DNA of 64,000 bases from Monosporascus cannonballus. Lineage: Eukaryota; Ascomycota; Sordariomycetes; Xylariales. Position numbers and translations under genes: made by a program. This document shows positions 11,670 through 25,844 of the stretch, piece after piece; within the stretch, counting starts at the first letter, position 1, and the number at the start of each line of letters is the position of its first letter. The notes below the pieces were generated by a model. The model was not told the DNA's origin. It did no database searches and was given only the letters and a program-made list of their open reading frames with translations. The stretch covers positions 1-64,000 of the forward strand of contig QJNS01000234.1 of assembly GCA_004154925.1 (NCBI GenBank). Reading direction: 5' to 3'.

Positions 11670-13689
11670 CGTTATAAGTTTTTATTTAATAATATTGTTA
11701 AATTTTAAATAATATCGTCGATATTATATTTATTATTAAGTAACCCGAATTACCTATTTACCAGATTTTTAATAACCCGGATATTAAAATAAAATTCGAA
11801 AAGCATAATTTCGTTTTTTTCGCGAATGGGTTTTTCGGCGTTTAGATATTATAAATAAATGTATTTTTTAATTTGGGGAAAACAATAATAACTTTATAAC
11901 GTTTTTTAAGCTATTTATATGGAATTTAAGAAAAAAAAGAAAATTGCCGAAATCGAAAAAGCTTTTCGAACAAATTAAGTTATTTAGTTAAATATTATTA
12001 AGGAATTAAAAAAGGTTTTTAAGTTTTTTAAATTAAAACCCTTTAAAGGAACCTTAATTAAGACATAATTATGTTTAATTTAATACCGAATATATTATAA
12101 ATATTTTTCTATTTAGTTTATTATATTTATTACATAAATAAAATTTGGAATTAAACGATTTATCGAAAATATAATTATTTGGTTTAAACCTATTATAAAC
12201 AAATACGTTATTTTGCCCGTCGAAAAACGAAACCTGGAAATAAAACGAATTTATAATAATTATAAATATTTTAAATAAAGTTTTACGAAAATTTTCAGAA
12301 TAATAATAAAAAATAAAGGTCGAGATATAAATTTAATAATTATAATAAAAAAGATTAATAGTTAAGTAAAGCAGTATATTTATTTAAATTATTTTCAAAT
12401 AAAATTAAGCATAAAAGGTATTAATAATTATGTTTTTCCACAGCTAAAAGAAAAAAATATAAAATATTTTTTTAAATTTAATCGGCCTAATAATTTATCG
12501 GATTATATTACGATAATAATTAAGATCGATGATTAACAATATATAACGAATTAAGGATATTAAATGAAAAAATAGTAATAAATTGTGATAAATGGTTAAT
12601 ATTAGCGTTTTTCGACGTAATAACATTTTTTACGGTACGGAATTAAGATTTATAAAATTAAAAATTATATATAAAGAATTAAAATGAACGTAAATATTTT
12701 AATTACAATAAAACGGAGTATAAAGTAACGTAATGTAAGGTATCTAAATAATTTTGTTAAGATAATTTAAAACCTATATCCGAAACATAATTTAGAAAAA
12801 ATTAAAAAAAACAATAAACTTATTAATATATTTCGGCCTAAATATATATTAGGCTTTTTATAGCAAAAACTTTAATACGAAATACGAAAAACAAAAAATA
12901 CTAATGTAATAAATAACGCAAGTATAATAATAAGGATTATAAGAACAATTATGCGAATAGTTTGACAATATAAAAAAAACCTATTTTGGAATTTTTAATT
13001 ACTACGGCAAAATATATGTTATATTTTATTAATAACGAAACTATTTCGATTATAAGGAATAAAAATAATATATTTACGGACGAATTATCCGTATGTGTTA
13101 TAAAAGGTTTAATTGTTTAAATCGTGCCGAAATTAAAAAAACAATAAATAATAATATAGATGTTTTCGATTTATAAGCCCAAAAAATATTTGATAATTGG
13201 CGGAAATAAAAGATTGGTCCGAAAGAAAATGATGCCCATAAAAAACCTTTATTTGTTATTTTCAATAATATAATTATTAAACGCTAAAAAGCTAATCCAG
13301 TATATAATTAAAATGTATTACCAGAAAATTATTATAGATTTTTATTTTTAGTTAATATTTATTATCAACTTTTACGAAAGAAAAATTATTAAGGAAAAAA
13401 TATATTAGTTACTCAGAAAGTTTTAAAACGTTAATTAATATAACGTATAATAGGATATAATTGCAAATATGAAAAAACAATTTATTTAATAAGGAAAGCA
13501 ATTATAATAAAAGCAAAAATAATTAATATAATTCAAAAAAATAAAATGCCGATAATAACGATAAATATAATAATGTAATATGTTAAACAAAGAAATATAA
13601 ATAAGGTTTAATAAATTCGAAAAGGAATTAAAAAAAGATTACTTATAAAAAAGCCGCAAAATAACGAAACTTAAAAGAATTAAAAGGAA

Positions 13690-16600
13690 TTTTTAAAAAA
13701 AAACTTTAAATATAACGGTAAAAGCCGTTAATAACTTTATTACTTTGGATATAGGGATTGGAACGTACTGATTTATTGCAATAATAAAATGCGGAATGTT
13801 AAGCAGGAATTATATTTTACTAAATATAATTAATAAATTTAAATTGTTATAAAAATATAAGTTAGATCCTTATATAACAACGAATACCAAAAGTTAGGAA
13901 TTCGTTTACGATAACGGAAAGATTATACGCGAAATTAATTATTTCGATATTGTTTTATTTGGAAATTACGATATAATCTTAGGATTACTATAGATACGCC
14001 AGAACGAAATCTTAATTAATAAAAGAACTGGCTAGGTAAAGTTCGCCTTATATTCTATTAGCAAACAAAAAAATTAAGATTTGAATATTCGATCGAAAGT
14101 AATAACGAATATAAGCATAAGAATACGATAAAAACATTATTATCTAAAAGGACAGGATATAAAAAAAACGAATATTAAAAAAGAACATAATATATTATTG
14201 TTATTATTAAAGCGATATTAAAGCAGTTAAATAACCTTTTAAAATAATAGCTCGAAAAGTTAAAAAATCTAATAAATGTATTATTACAATAATATCACAG
14301 ATATAAGTAGCTTTTTAAAAAGAAGCTTAATACGAAATTACTAGAATATAACGAAAAAAATCATAAAATAATTTTCAAGAAAGAGCTTTTGACGAAATTT
14401 TACCTTATTTATAATCTTAATAAAAACGAATTACGTATTCTTAAAAAATACCTAAAACATTAATTACAGAAAAAATAAATTCGACTTTCAAAATTTTTAG
14501 CAAATTACTCGATATTTTTCGTACTTAAAAAAACGAAAGATTACAACTTATAATTAACTATCGATAACTGAATAACATTACCGTTAAAAATCGAATATTA
14601 TTATCCTTAATTACAAAAATAAAAGACCGATTTTACGGAACTAATTGGATCATAATATTCGATTTTGAAAATAGATATAATCATATTAAGATTAAAAAGG
14701 GATATAAATAAAAAATAACTTGTAGGACGAAATATAAATTATTTAAGTATTTAGTTACGTTAATGAAATTTACGAACGTATTACTAATTTTTCAACAAAT
14801 GATTAACCATATATTACGAAAATATTTCGATATTTTCGTTAATTACTATTTGGACAACATTTTTATTTTTTCAGAAACGGAAAGAAATACGCAAAATATG
14901 TTTGTAAAATTCTTTAAGCTTTATAAAACGAAAAGTTACTTATTAAGGCGGAAACAAATAAATTTTACATATAAACAATAAAATATTTAGGACATATTAT
15001 TACCTTAGAATATATTAAGATAAACCGTAAAAAGATTGCTAGAATTATAAAATTATAAATATTAATAACCGTTAAGGAAATATAAGTATTCCTTGGATTT
15101 GCTAATTATTATAGGAAATATATTCGAATTTTTAAAAAAATATAATTATACCTTTAATAAACCTTACGAAAAAAAAGGTTTATATAAACGCCAAATACGG
15201 AAAAACCATTTTAAAATATTAAGGATACAATTATTAACAAACCAATATTAATTATATATAATTTCAACCGCCTGATTAAATTAAAAACCGATATTTTAAA
15301 TTATATATTAAATGTAATAATCGAATAACGAAATAATTAAGGTAAATTGCATTTTATTAAATTCTTTTTATATAGGTTAAAAAAGGTTGAACTTAATTAC
15401 GGTATTTTAAATAAATAATTCATAATTATTATTATAACATTTCAAAGGTTTAGGCATTTCCTTAAGGGAGGTTTATATTAAGTTAAAATTTATGTAAATT
15501 ATTAAAGTTTTACTCGATTTATTACTATTAAAAAACTTATCGAATAATAATTTTGTTATACGGAAAAATTGGCGAATTTCGATTTCGTTATTATTTATAG
15601 AAAAAGCTTAAAAAATAATAAAACAAATACCTCAAAAAAACGATAAAATTTTATAAAGAAATTAATTAAAATTCGCCATATAATTTTCGATATAATTATA
15701 AAATATATATACATTCGCGATTAATTTCGATAATTCGAGCAGTACTTTTTAATATATACCAGAATATCCAGCAGTACAATAACGGTTTCTCAAAAAACCA
15801 AAAAACGGATAAATTACAAGTTCCAAAAAAATAATAAAGGATTTAGTACGAAATATAAACGAATATCAGTTATACGGACATCTAAAGATTTATAAAACCA
15901 TAAACGATTTTAATATATATATTTATTTCCCTAATATAAAATTAATAATATTAAAAATTATACGATAATACGATATTTGCGCTAGGACGAAAACTTGACG
16001 ATATTAGCCATACAAAAAATTACAGGTATTATTAATTATAAAACGACTATAATATTTTATTATATTCGATTTTATTATTAAACTTTTTATATCAAAAATT
16101 CTAATTACCAAAATATATTACGATAGATTTTTGTAATCGTCGACCATTTTACGGACTCTTCTTACTTTCTAGTATATTATAAGAATATAGGCGTCGAATA
16201 AACAATATATATTTTTTTCAGATATATTTTTAATATATACGGATTATTAATAAAAAACTATTTCAGATTAAGGAACGATATTCGTATTTAAATTTTGTCA
16301 AAACTTAATAATGCAAATCGGCTTAAATTACAAATTATTTAGCGTATTTAAACCATAAACAGATAAATAAATAAAATAAAGGAAGCAAATTTTAAAAGCT
16401 TATTATTAATATTATATTAATTACAAATAAAATAATTACGTTAAAAACTTGTTAATCGTATAATTAGCTTATAATATTAGTTATTACGAAAATATTAAAA
16501 TAACATTAGCGAACGCGAATTTTTGTTTTATTCCAAATATTTATAAAAGAAAATATGCGATAACGGTCTAATTAATATCAAAACAATTTTTACCTTAAAA

Positions 16601-17020
16601 TAGTTATAATAATTGCGTTAGGAAATAAAACTAAAAATAAAATTCGTACGTAACTAAATAAGTAAATATTATAATTAAAAAAGATTAAAAAGATTAATTT
16701 TCGAAAAAGAGAAAACGGTTTTCGTTATGATAAAAAATATCCAAATAAAATAACTTAACAAAAAATTCGATTTCAAATACATTGAACCATAAAATATTAT
16801 TAAGAAAATCTTAAAAAATAATTATTAATTAAAACTTTTACCAAAAGTTAAATTGTATCTAATTTTTTACGTCTTTTATTCGAATTAGCAGCGGATATAA
16901 TTAAAATATATACGGTATAGAATAATATGGAAATAAAAGACGAATGAGTATACGAAACGGAAAGAGTTTTCGATATGCGGAAATAAAACGGATTTACTCA
17001 GTATTTAAGTGGAAAAAGCA
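13690..17020 (+). pseudogene. pol of element C, RIP-inactivated
   Basis: Collinear with pol of element E. The RT core is open at 14,763-14,981 and reads ...NYYLDNIFIFSETERNTQN, with the second active-site Asp changed to Asn. RT N-terminal motifs (about 14,540-14,640), integrase (about 15,900-16,400) and a chromodomain-like C-terminus (about 16,960-17,060) are recognisable by alignment to E, but every frame is closed by stops. Confidence 0.75.
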
Positions 17021-17074
17021 TCCGAATTCCGAAAATACCTGGAACCCGCCAAGAATTTTATTGGCGCCTAACGC

Positions 17075-17740
17075 CTGCTAAAAAACTTTTACTAATAACG
17101 ATAAGCGCATCCTAATTAACAGTCGACCAATCAGTAATAGGAATATCGCGCCAGGCGGCCGCGGCCTGCGTTAACGTAATAGTCGTAATAATAGCCTTTA
17201 ACGTTTTTTGTTCCTAAGACTTTTGTTCCTTTAATTCGTCCAATAACTAAAATTTACGTTATATTATAATAACACCTTTCGAACGAATTAACGTTTTCTA
17301 CTTCTATAAGCAAATACAACGAGAGAAATTTTTATTTAATTTTTTTTGATAACGACGTTAAGCCTTAAAATAAAACGGTTAAACCTTTAATAATCATTTT
17401 TAGCAAACGTTTTTTCGCACTTTAAGCGTTAATATTTTCGATAGATATTCTGCAAAAAAAGACATACCGGTACCATTATAGGACCGATCCCGATTAATAT
17501 ATTATATATATTTTAAAACATTTATTATTATTGAAAACGTTATATTTTTCTGAAAATAATCAAAGTAAAACATAATTTCGTACATAAATTCGTTAAAGAC
17601 TTTTACAAAATCAATACGATAAACGGTAAAAAAACGAAAAATACGATAAATTTTAAAAATCCGAAATAACATAATCCAAAATTAAAAAAAACGAGATTAC
17701 TTATTAAAGAAGAGAAAAAAAAGGAATCTTAAAAACAAGA
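17075..17740 (-). pseudogene. Opposite-strand extra ORF of element C, decayed
   Basis: The nucleotide sequence from 17,100 (CAGTCGACCAATCAGTAATA...GCGGCCTGCGTTAACGTAAT) matches the 3' end of the element E opposite-strand ORF at 46,609-46,680. The same gene therefore existed here between pol and the 3' LTR, on the minus strand. It is now closed by stops; recognised only by comparison with E. Confidence 0.55.
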
Positions 17741-17760
17741 TTTTAAGAAAAAGAAAATCG

Positions 17761-18134
17761 TATTATAATTTAATAAATTTCGGCCATAAAAATGTTTAAA
17801 CAAAAATGATACAAATTATTTTCCGGATTACGAAATAATAATTACTGCTAAATTAATAATTACTAATAATTAAAAATAATTGTAAGCGATTATAATTATT
17901 ATTCATTATATAAGTATAAGTAATTAAGCAAAAAACAAAGAAAATATATACGTTTATTATTTTTATAATTTTAATAATTTTATTTTGTAATAATAATTCG
18001 TTACCTAAAATATCTTTAGTATTACGAAACGTAATACGTTATTATATTTATTGTTTAATTTCCTACGATATTCCTGCTAACATAAACCCGTACGACTGAG
18101 GTTTAATAGTTGGTTAAACCACTTAGCTATCATA
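17761..18134 (+). repeat. 3' LTR of element C
   Basis: Starts TATTATAATTTAATAAATTT, which is the 5' LTR start with every C outside CpG turned to T and G to A, and ends GCTATCATA. A purine-rich tract precedes it (about 17,700-17,758), fitting a polypurine tract. Confidence 0.85.
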
Positions 18135-19007
18135 TTCTTATAAAACCTTTTATTTTCTTTCTGAAAAGGGGTATATAAAACCCCAAGAAGGCGTTCTCCT
18201 TTTTTTCGAAATCGATACGATATTTTATATAATAATATTAAAATAAGGTTTTCGCAAAAAATATGTCGAACATATTTTTATAATTCTGATATTTGGGGAA
18301 AAGGGTAACATTATTACCGGCCCTTTCTTATTTCTAACGATTTTACCGCTTTTATCCGGCTGCGCTTTTTCTAGTATTTATTTCGTATTTAATACGTTAA
18401 TTATTACCAGGGTTATTATTTCTTTTAACTTTTTAACCGTTTTACGAATTTTCTTTTTAGTCGTAACCATAATAAGGTCACCTTTTTTTAATCTAAAATG
18501 CCATAACTTCTTTTTAAAATCCAAATCTGGGTCGGCAGTATATGAGATAACGCAGCCCCCTATAGCCAAAAAGGGCTAGAACAGGACCTTATATATCCTG
18601 AAAAGACGTCTCCAAATATCAAGAAAAGTAACTAGTTGCTGATAGAGCTCAGAAGGGTTTGGAATTGTTGATCTTTTGGTCTTGTGGTTAGCGTCGGACC
18701 CTCGCTTATCTCACACAGTACTTCTTTAAAACAGGCCTAAAATTACGTCGTTCCCCTAAAGGTCTTTTAAAATGTAAAAGCTACCTCGTATTTTTTACGT
18801 CCTCCCTTAATCGTTTATTATTTTTATTAACGTATTTATTTTTTTAATAAGGCCTTTTTTGCAAAAACGTCTTTTATCGTTATAGTATCTGCCAAATTTT
18901 AAACTATTAATTTTGGTAATAACCTTTTCCGTATTAGGTTGTAATTATTGCTATTATTTATTAAACCTTTAGATTTAACATAATTTTCTTCGATTCGAAG
19001 CCTAATT
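18135..19007. other. 873-bp spacer between elements C and D
   Basis: Mostly AT-rich. 18,560-18,740 is a less mutated pocket of normal composition. A 63-codon minus-strand frame (18,378-18,569) reads a basic sequence including KKLWHFRLKKGDLIMV that may be the tail of an integrase-like protein, but no family match can be asserted. Nothing else is recognisable. Confidence 0.5.
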
Positions 19008-19357
19008 TGTGACGGCTAGGGGGTTTAACCAACTATTAAACCTTAGTTATATGGGTTTATATTGGCAGAAATATCGTGGGAAATTAAGCAATAAATATAG
19101 TAACGTATTACGTTTTGTAATATTAAAGGCACCTTGGGTAACGAATTATTATTGCAAATTAAAGTTATTTAAATTATAGAAATAATAAACGTATATATTT
19201 TCTTTTTTTTGGCTTAAGTATTTATAATTACCTAAAATTATTTTTAATTATTGATAATTATTGACTTAGCGGTAATTACCGTTACGTAATCCGGGAAGTA
19301 ACCTATGTAATTTTTATTTAACCCTTTTTTGAGATCGAAATTTTTTAGATCATAATA
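19008..19357 (-). repeat. 3' LTR of element D
   Basis: Begins TGTGACGGCTAGG, the reverse complement of the family LTR end, and ends ATCATAATA, a mutated GTCGTAACA. The left third is nearly unmutated, while the rest is AT-shifted. Confidence 0.85.
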
Positions 19358-22300
19358 CGATTTCCTTTTTCTTAAAATCCTGTTTTTAAGATTTACTTTT
19401 TTTCTTTTTTTCTATTTAATAAATAATCTCGTTTTTTAAATTATGTCGTTTCGTATTTCCAAGATTCATTATAGTTTTCGTTGTTTTACCGTTCGTTATA
19501 TTCATTTCGTAAAAGCTTTTAACGAATTTACGTACGAAATTATGCCTTATTTTTATTATTTTTCACAAAGCATAACCTATAAAATAATGGAAAATATTTT
19601 AAAGTATAAATAATAAGCTAATTACAGTCGGTTTTACGATAATATCGATATACCGCTTTTTTCTTTATTGAATATTCGTAGAAAAAATTAATATTTAAAA
19701 CGCGAAAAATTATTTATTAAAAAGCGATTATTAAAGTTTTCACGGGTTTATCTTAAAGTTTACCGTCGTTATTAAAAGGAAATAAATAAAACTTTTTTTC
19801 GTTTTATTAGTTTACGTAAGTAAAAGGCGTTAATTCGTTCGAAAAACGTTGTTATAGTATAACGGAAGTTTTAATTCTTAAACGAATTAGAAAAATAAAA
19901 ACGTTAGAAATAAGAAAAATTGGAGGTTATCGTTACGGCTATTACGTTAACGTAAGCCGTAATTGCTTAGCGCGATATGCTGTTTATTAATTAATTAATT
20001 ATTAACTAGAACGCGTCCGTTATTATTGGCAAAAGTTCTTTAGTAAGTATTAGGCGTTAATAAGATTCTTAGCGGATTTCTAGGTGTTTTCGAAATTCGA
20101 ATACTTTTTCCACTTAATTAGATATTGGGTAAGTCCATTTTGTTTCCGTATATCGAAGATTTTGTCTATTTCGTATATTTGTTCGTTTTTTATTTTTATA
20201 TCGGTTTGTCCCGTATGTATTTTGATTATATTCGTTAATAACTCGAATAAGGAAACGTAAAAAATTAGATAGAATTTAATTTTTGGTAAAAGTTTTAATT
20301 AGTAATTATTTTCTAAAATCTTCTTAATAATTTTATATAAACTGATATATTTAAAATCAAGCTTTTTATTAGGTCGTTTTATTTGGATTGTTTTTGTAAT
20401 AAAAAAATTCCTCTTTTTCGAAAATTAATTTCCTTAACCTTTTTTAATTATAATTTTTATTTATTTGGTTACGGACGAAATCCAATTTTGTTTTTATTTC
20501 TTAGTGTAATTATTATAATTGTTTTAACGTAAAAATTATTTTGACACTAATTAAATTATTATTACGCACTTTTTTATAAACTTTTAAAATAAAATTAAAA
20601 TTTTTCTTTGTGGGTATTAATTTGATATTTTCGTAATAATTGGTATTATAAGTTAATTGTACGATTAATAATTTTTCGACTTGGTTATTTTATTCGTAAT
20701 TAATGTAATATCGTAAATAAATTTTCAAAATTTGATTTATTTAATTTATTTAGTTATTTATTTATTTATTTGTAATTTAAATACGTTGAATAAGTTAGAA
20801 TTTAAGTCGATTTGTATTATTAAGTTTTAGTAAAATATAAGTACGAATATCGATTTTTTGTTGTAAATACTTTTTATTACTAATTCATATATATTAAAAA
20901 TATATTTTTAAAAAATATATGTTGTTTATTCGGCATTTATATTCGAATAATATAGCAAAAAATACGAAAACCTCGTAAATTGGTCGACGATTACGAACAT
21001 ACTATCGTAATATATTTTCGTAATTAGATTTTCTGATATAAAAAATTTGATAATAAAATCGAATTTAATTAAATATTGTAATCATTTTATGATTACTAAT
21101 AGTTATTGTTTTTTATATGGTTTATGTCGTCAAATTTTCGTCCTAGCGCAATTATCGTATTATCGTATATTTTTTAATATTATTAATTTTATATTAGGGA
21201 AAAGAATATATATATTAAAATCGTTTATACTTTTATAGATCCTTAGATGTCCGTATAACTAATATTCATTTATATTTCGTATTAAATCCTTTTAATATTT
21301 TTTTGAAACTTTTATTTTATCCGTTTTTTAGTTTTTTGAAAAACCGTTATTGTACTGCTGGATTTTCTGGTATATATCAAAAAGTACTGCTCGAATTACC
21401 GTAATTTCTTACAGGCGAAACTACCTTTTTATAGTGGTATCGAAAATTATATATCTGATTTTAACCAATTTTTTTGAGGTTTAATTATTTACTTAAGGCA
21501 TTTGTTTGATTATTTTTTAAAGTTTTCTTACAAACAATAACGAAATCGAAGTTCGCCAATTATTTCGCATAACGAAATTATCGTTCGGTAAATTTCTTGG
21601 TCGTAATAAATCGGACAAAATTTTAATAATCCGTAAATATTTTGACCTAATACAAACCCCCCTTTAGAAAATGCCTAAATTTTCGGAATGCCGTAACAAT
21701 AGCCATAAACCCTTTATTTGAAATATCGTAATTAAATTCGATTTTTTTAATTTATATAAAAAAGGTATAATAAAGACAATTTGCCTTAATTATTTCGTTA
21801 TTTAATTATTAGGCTTAATATATAATCTAAAATATCGGTTTTTAATTTAACGAAACGACTTAAATTATATATAATTAATATTAATTCGTTAATAATTGCA
21901 TCTTTAATATTTTAAAATGCCTTTTTCGTATTTAACGTTTATCTGAATTTTTTTTCGTAAGGTTCGTTAAAGGTATAATTATTTTTTTAAACTTTTAAAT
22001 ACATTGCTTATAGTAATTAGCTAATTTAAGGAATATTTATATTTCTTTAACAGTCGTTGGTATTTAGTATTCTGTGATTATGGCGAGTTTTAAAAAGTTT
22101 ATTCTAAGATATTTTAAGATAATAATATATTTTAAATAATTTTTTTACGTAAAATTGATTTTATGTTTCCATTAATAAATAATATTATGTTTTATAAAGC
22201 TTAAAAGGTTTTATAAATAAATCTTATATATATTTTTTTATTTTTAAAAAAACTAAAATTATTCTTAAAATAAATAACGACGAAGATATCGAAATATTTT

Positions 22301-25300
22301 CGTAATACATAATTAATTATCTATCAAAAGGTTATAAATACGTTTATAAATCTTATTAATGTAATCAAATATTTAAATAATTTGTATTTCGTCCTAGAAA
22401 TTAATTTTTAATTATATTTTTTTAATCTTAATAAAGTTATATTTATTTTTATAATCGAATGTTATGAACTAATCAGTTCCGTAAAATCGAGTTTTTATAT
22501 TTGCAATTAAAAATAATAATATTCGATTTTTGACGGCAATGTTATTTAGTTATTAATAATTAATTACCAATTGTAATATTTCGTTTTTCTTAGATACGAA
22601 AAATATCGGATAATTTATTAGTACCTTTAAAAGTCAAATTTACGTTTTTATAATCGATTTTCTAGATATTTTTTAAAAATACGTAATTCGTTTCCGTTAA
22701 AATTATAAATAATGTAAAACTTTGTCGAAAATCTTACTTTAAAAATTAATTTATAATTTTATTCGTTATATCTTAATAATTTCGTATTAAGCTCCTTTTT
22801 GAAAAACTGCTTGTATTTATAATATTCTGGTGGTATATTAATTAGATTTTCTAACTTTTAAGATTACTGTTTTAAATCGTTATTTAATTATTTTAATTTT
22901 GTTTTAATAAAAATAACGATATGTCGTATTCTTCTTTAATTCCCGTTTTTTTATTTTATCTTTTTAGCTAATATGGTTTTTATCGTATCCTGATACTTAT
23001 ATTTGTTGTTATATTAATTAAATATTAAAATTTTAACTTGTTTCATTTACTAATAAAATATACGGCAAATTTTACCTGGCTAATCTCTTTATTAATTAAA
23101 ATTCCGTACTAATATATTTATAATAAATCTAAGATTATACAGTAATTTCTAAATCAAACAATATCGAAATTAACTATTTAATACCGCCCTTAAATAAAAA
23201 TCTCGAAATAATTAATTTGGCATATAATTTCTCCGGTATGATGAACGAATTCCTAACTTTCGATATTCATCATTATATAATGTGTTAACTTATATTTCCA
23301 TAACAATATAAATTTATTAAGCCTATTTGGTTCAATATAATTCCCGCTCAAAGTTCCGCAATTTATAATTATAATATATCAATACATTTTAATTTATATA
23401 TCTAGAAATAAGATTATTAATAATTTGTACCGTTACGTTCGAAACTTTTTTTTAAAATTCCCCTATTTCTTTAAATTTCGTTATCCTGTATTTTTTTAAT
23501 AAATAACCTTTTTTAATTTCTTTTTAAGTTTATCGAACTCTATCTATATTTTTTTGTTTAACGTATTAAATTATTATATTTATTATTATTATCAGCGTAT
23601 TATAGTTTTGAATTATATTAATTACTTTTAAGTTTGCTAAAATTTGTTTCCTTATTAAGTAAACTTTTTTTATATTTACGAACATCTCGTATTATACGTC
23701 GTATTAATTATTCTTTTAAACGTTTTTTACAAATTAACATATTTTTTCTTAATAATGTTTTTTTCGTAAAGGTCTATAATAAATATTAATTAAAAATAAA
23801 AATCTATAGTAACGTTTTGCCAATATCTTTTTACTATCTGCTGAATTAACTGCTTTTCCATTCAATAATTAAATTATTAAAAATAGTAAAAAAAGCTTTT
23901 TTAGGGGCATTATTTTTTTCAGGCCAGCTTTTTACTTCGGCCAATTACTAAATATTTCCTAGGGCCATAAATCGAAAATATCGATAACATGATTTATTAT
24001 TTTTATTATTTTCTGTACGGTTTAAAAAATGAAACATTTTATAATATATACAAATAATTCGTCCATAAATATATTATTATCATTTCTCGTAATCAGGATA
24101 TATTCGTTATCGACAAAATATGGCGTATATTTTGCCGTATCGATCAAAAATTCTAAAAAAACTTTTTTCATCCAATTCTAAGATTCGTATAAATATCCTT
24201 ATAATATTTTTATCATATTTTCGATACCTATTAAATTAATTTTTTAATTTTTCGTACTCTCTATTAAATTTCTTGCTATAGAATGCCTAATAAATACTTA
24301 AGTCGAATTATATTAATAAGTTTATTTTCGTTTTTTTAAATTCTTTAAAACTATTTTTCGAATATAAAATTTTAATTGTTTTAATAAGCTATTTTAAATA
24401 CTGTATAATACGTTATTTTATACATTATCTTATTATAATTAAAACATTTAATTTAATTTTAATCCTTTTTATAAATAATGTTTAACCTTATAAATTCTAA
24501 ATTTGTACCGTAAAACATATTATTATATCGAAAAACATTAATATTAATCGTATATCGGAACGTATTATCATTTTTTTCTTTAATACCTTTAATACGTTAT
24601 ATATATCATTAATCGTTAAATTTAATTATTATTACGATATAAATTAAAAAATAATCCGGCCGATTACATTTAAAATATCTTCTTTTTTTTAAAACGTTAA
24701 AAATTTTAATTATTAATACTTTCCATCGTAAATTTAATTTAAAACCTAATTAAATAAATGTATTAGCGAAATTAAATATTAACGCTTTTTGTCATAATTA
24801 CTAAATTTATATTTCAGCCTTTATTCTTTATTTATTATTTCGAACACCTTTATTAATATTTATTTAAATTATTTTTAATCATTATAAATTTATTTTTTTC
24901 CGAGTTTCGTTTTTCGACGGACAAAATAATATATTTTCTTATCACGGGTTTAAACCAAATACCCGTATTTCCGATAAACTATTTAATTACAAGTTCTTTT
25001 ATCTAATAAACATAATAAATTAAATAAGAAAATATCAGAAATATATTCGGCAATAAGTTAAAAATATTTATAACTTAATTAAGGTTTTAACGAAAATTTT
25101 CGGTTTAAAAAGTTTAAAAACCTTTTTTGATTTTTTGGTAATATTTAGCTTAATAATTTGGTTTATTCGAAAGGGTTTTCGGGTTTCGAGAATTTTCCTT
25201 TTTTTAAAAGAATTTCTGATAAATAACTTAAAAAAACGTTATAAAGTTATTATTATTTTTCTTAAGCTAAAAAATATCTTTATTTATAGTATTTCAATAT

Positions 25301-25466
25301 TACAAGGTTTTTAGCGAAAAAAGCGAAATTATTTTTTTGAATTTTATTTTAATACCCGGGTTATTAAAAATTTGGTAAATATATTATTCGGGTGATTTGT
25401 TAATAAATATAATATCGGCAATATTACTTAAAGGTTAACGGTATTATTAAATAAAAGCTCATAATA

Positions 25467-25839
25467 TATAACGGTTAAAAATTAAATTAATTATTAAACC
25501 TTAATCGTACAAATTTATATTAATAAAAATATCGTAAGAAATTAAATAATAAATATAATAATATATTACGTTTTATAACACCAAAAATACCTTAAATAAC
25601 GAATTATTATTATAAGCTAAAGTTATTTAAGTTATAAACATAATAAACGTATATATTTTTTTCTTTTTAATTTAATTATTTATAATTACGTAATCGGTAA
25701 TAATCATAATCGCGTAGAATTACTTTTAATCACTGATGATCACTAGCTTGGCGGTAATTACCGTTACTTAACCCGGGAGGTGGCTCGTATAATCCTTGTC
25801 TGACCGTTTCTTAAGGCCGAAGCTTGTTAGATCGTAACA
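25467..25839 (-). repeat. 5' LTR of element D
   Basis: Left edge TATAACGG (mutated TGTGACGG), right edge CGTAACA intact. The right 130 bp keep near-normal composition, including CTTAAGGCCGAAGCTTGTTAG, matching the start of element C's 5' LTR in reverse. Confidence 0.85.
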
Positions 25840-25844
25840 TAATT

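Larger units (their letters stand above)
11303..18134 (+). mobile_element. Element C: heavily RIP-degraded Ty3/gypsy chromovirus-family element
   Basis: 6,832 bp, plus strand, 5' LTR 11,303-11,669 and 3' LTR 17,761-18,134. Flanking 5-mers are TTGTT and TTCTT, so a TSD is only near-matching. Internal sequence is collinear with element E (gag, protease, RT, RNase H, integrase, opposite-strand ORF) but far more AT-rich, with stops throughout. It is the same length as element D and in opposite orientation. Confidence 0.85.
19008..25839 (-). mobile_element. Element D: heavily RIP-degraded gypsy element with perfect TSD
   Basis: 6,832 bp on the minus strand, 5' LTR 25,467-25,839 and 3' LTR 19,008-19,357, flanked by the perfect 5-bp duplication TAATT at 19,003-19,007 and 25,840-25,844. 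Internal sequence aligns with elements C and E, for example the RT stretch around 22,280-22,320 on the minus strand. All frames are closed. Confidence 0.88.

Noticed and set aside
18655..18720. TGGTTAGCGTCGG resembling a tRNA A box
   Set aside because: No B box or paired stems follow at the right distance.
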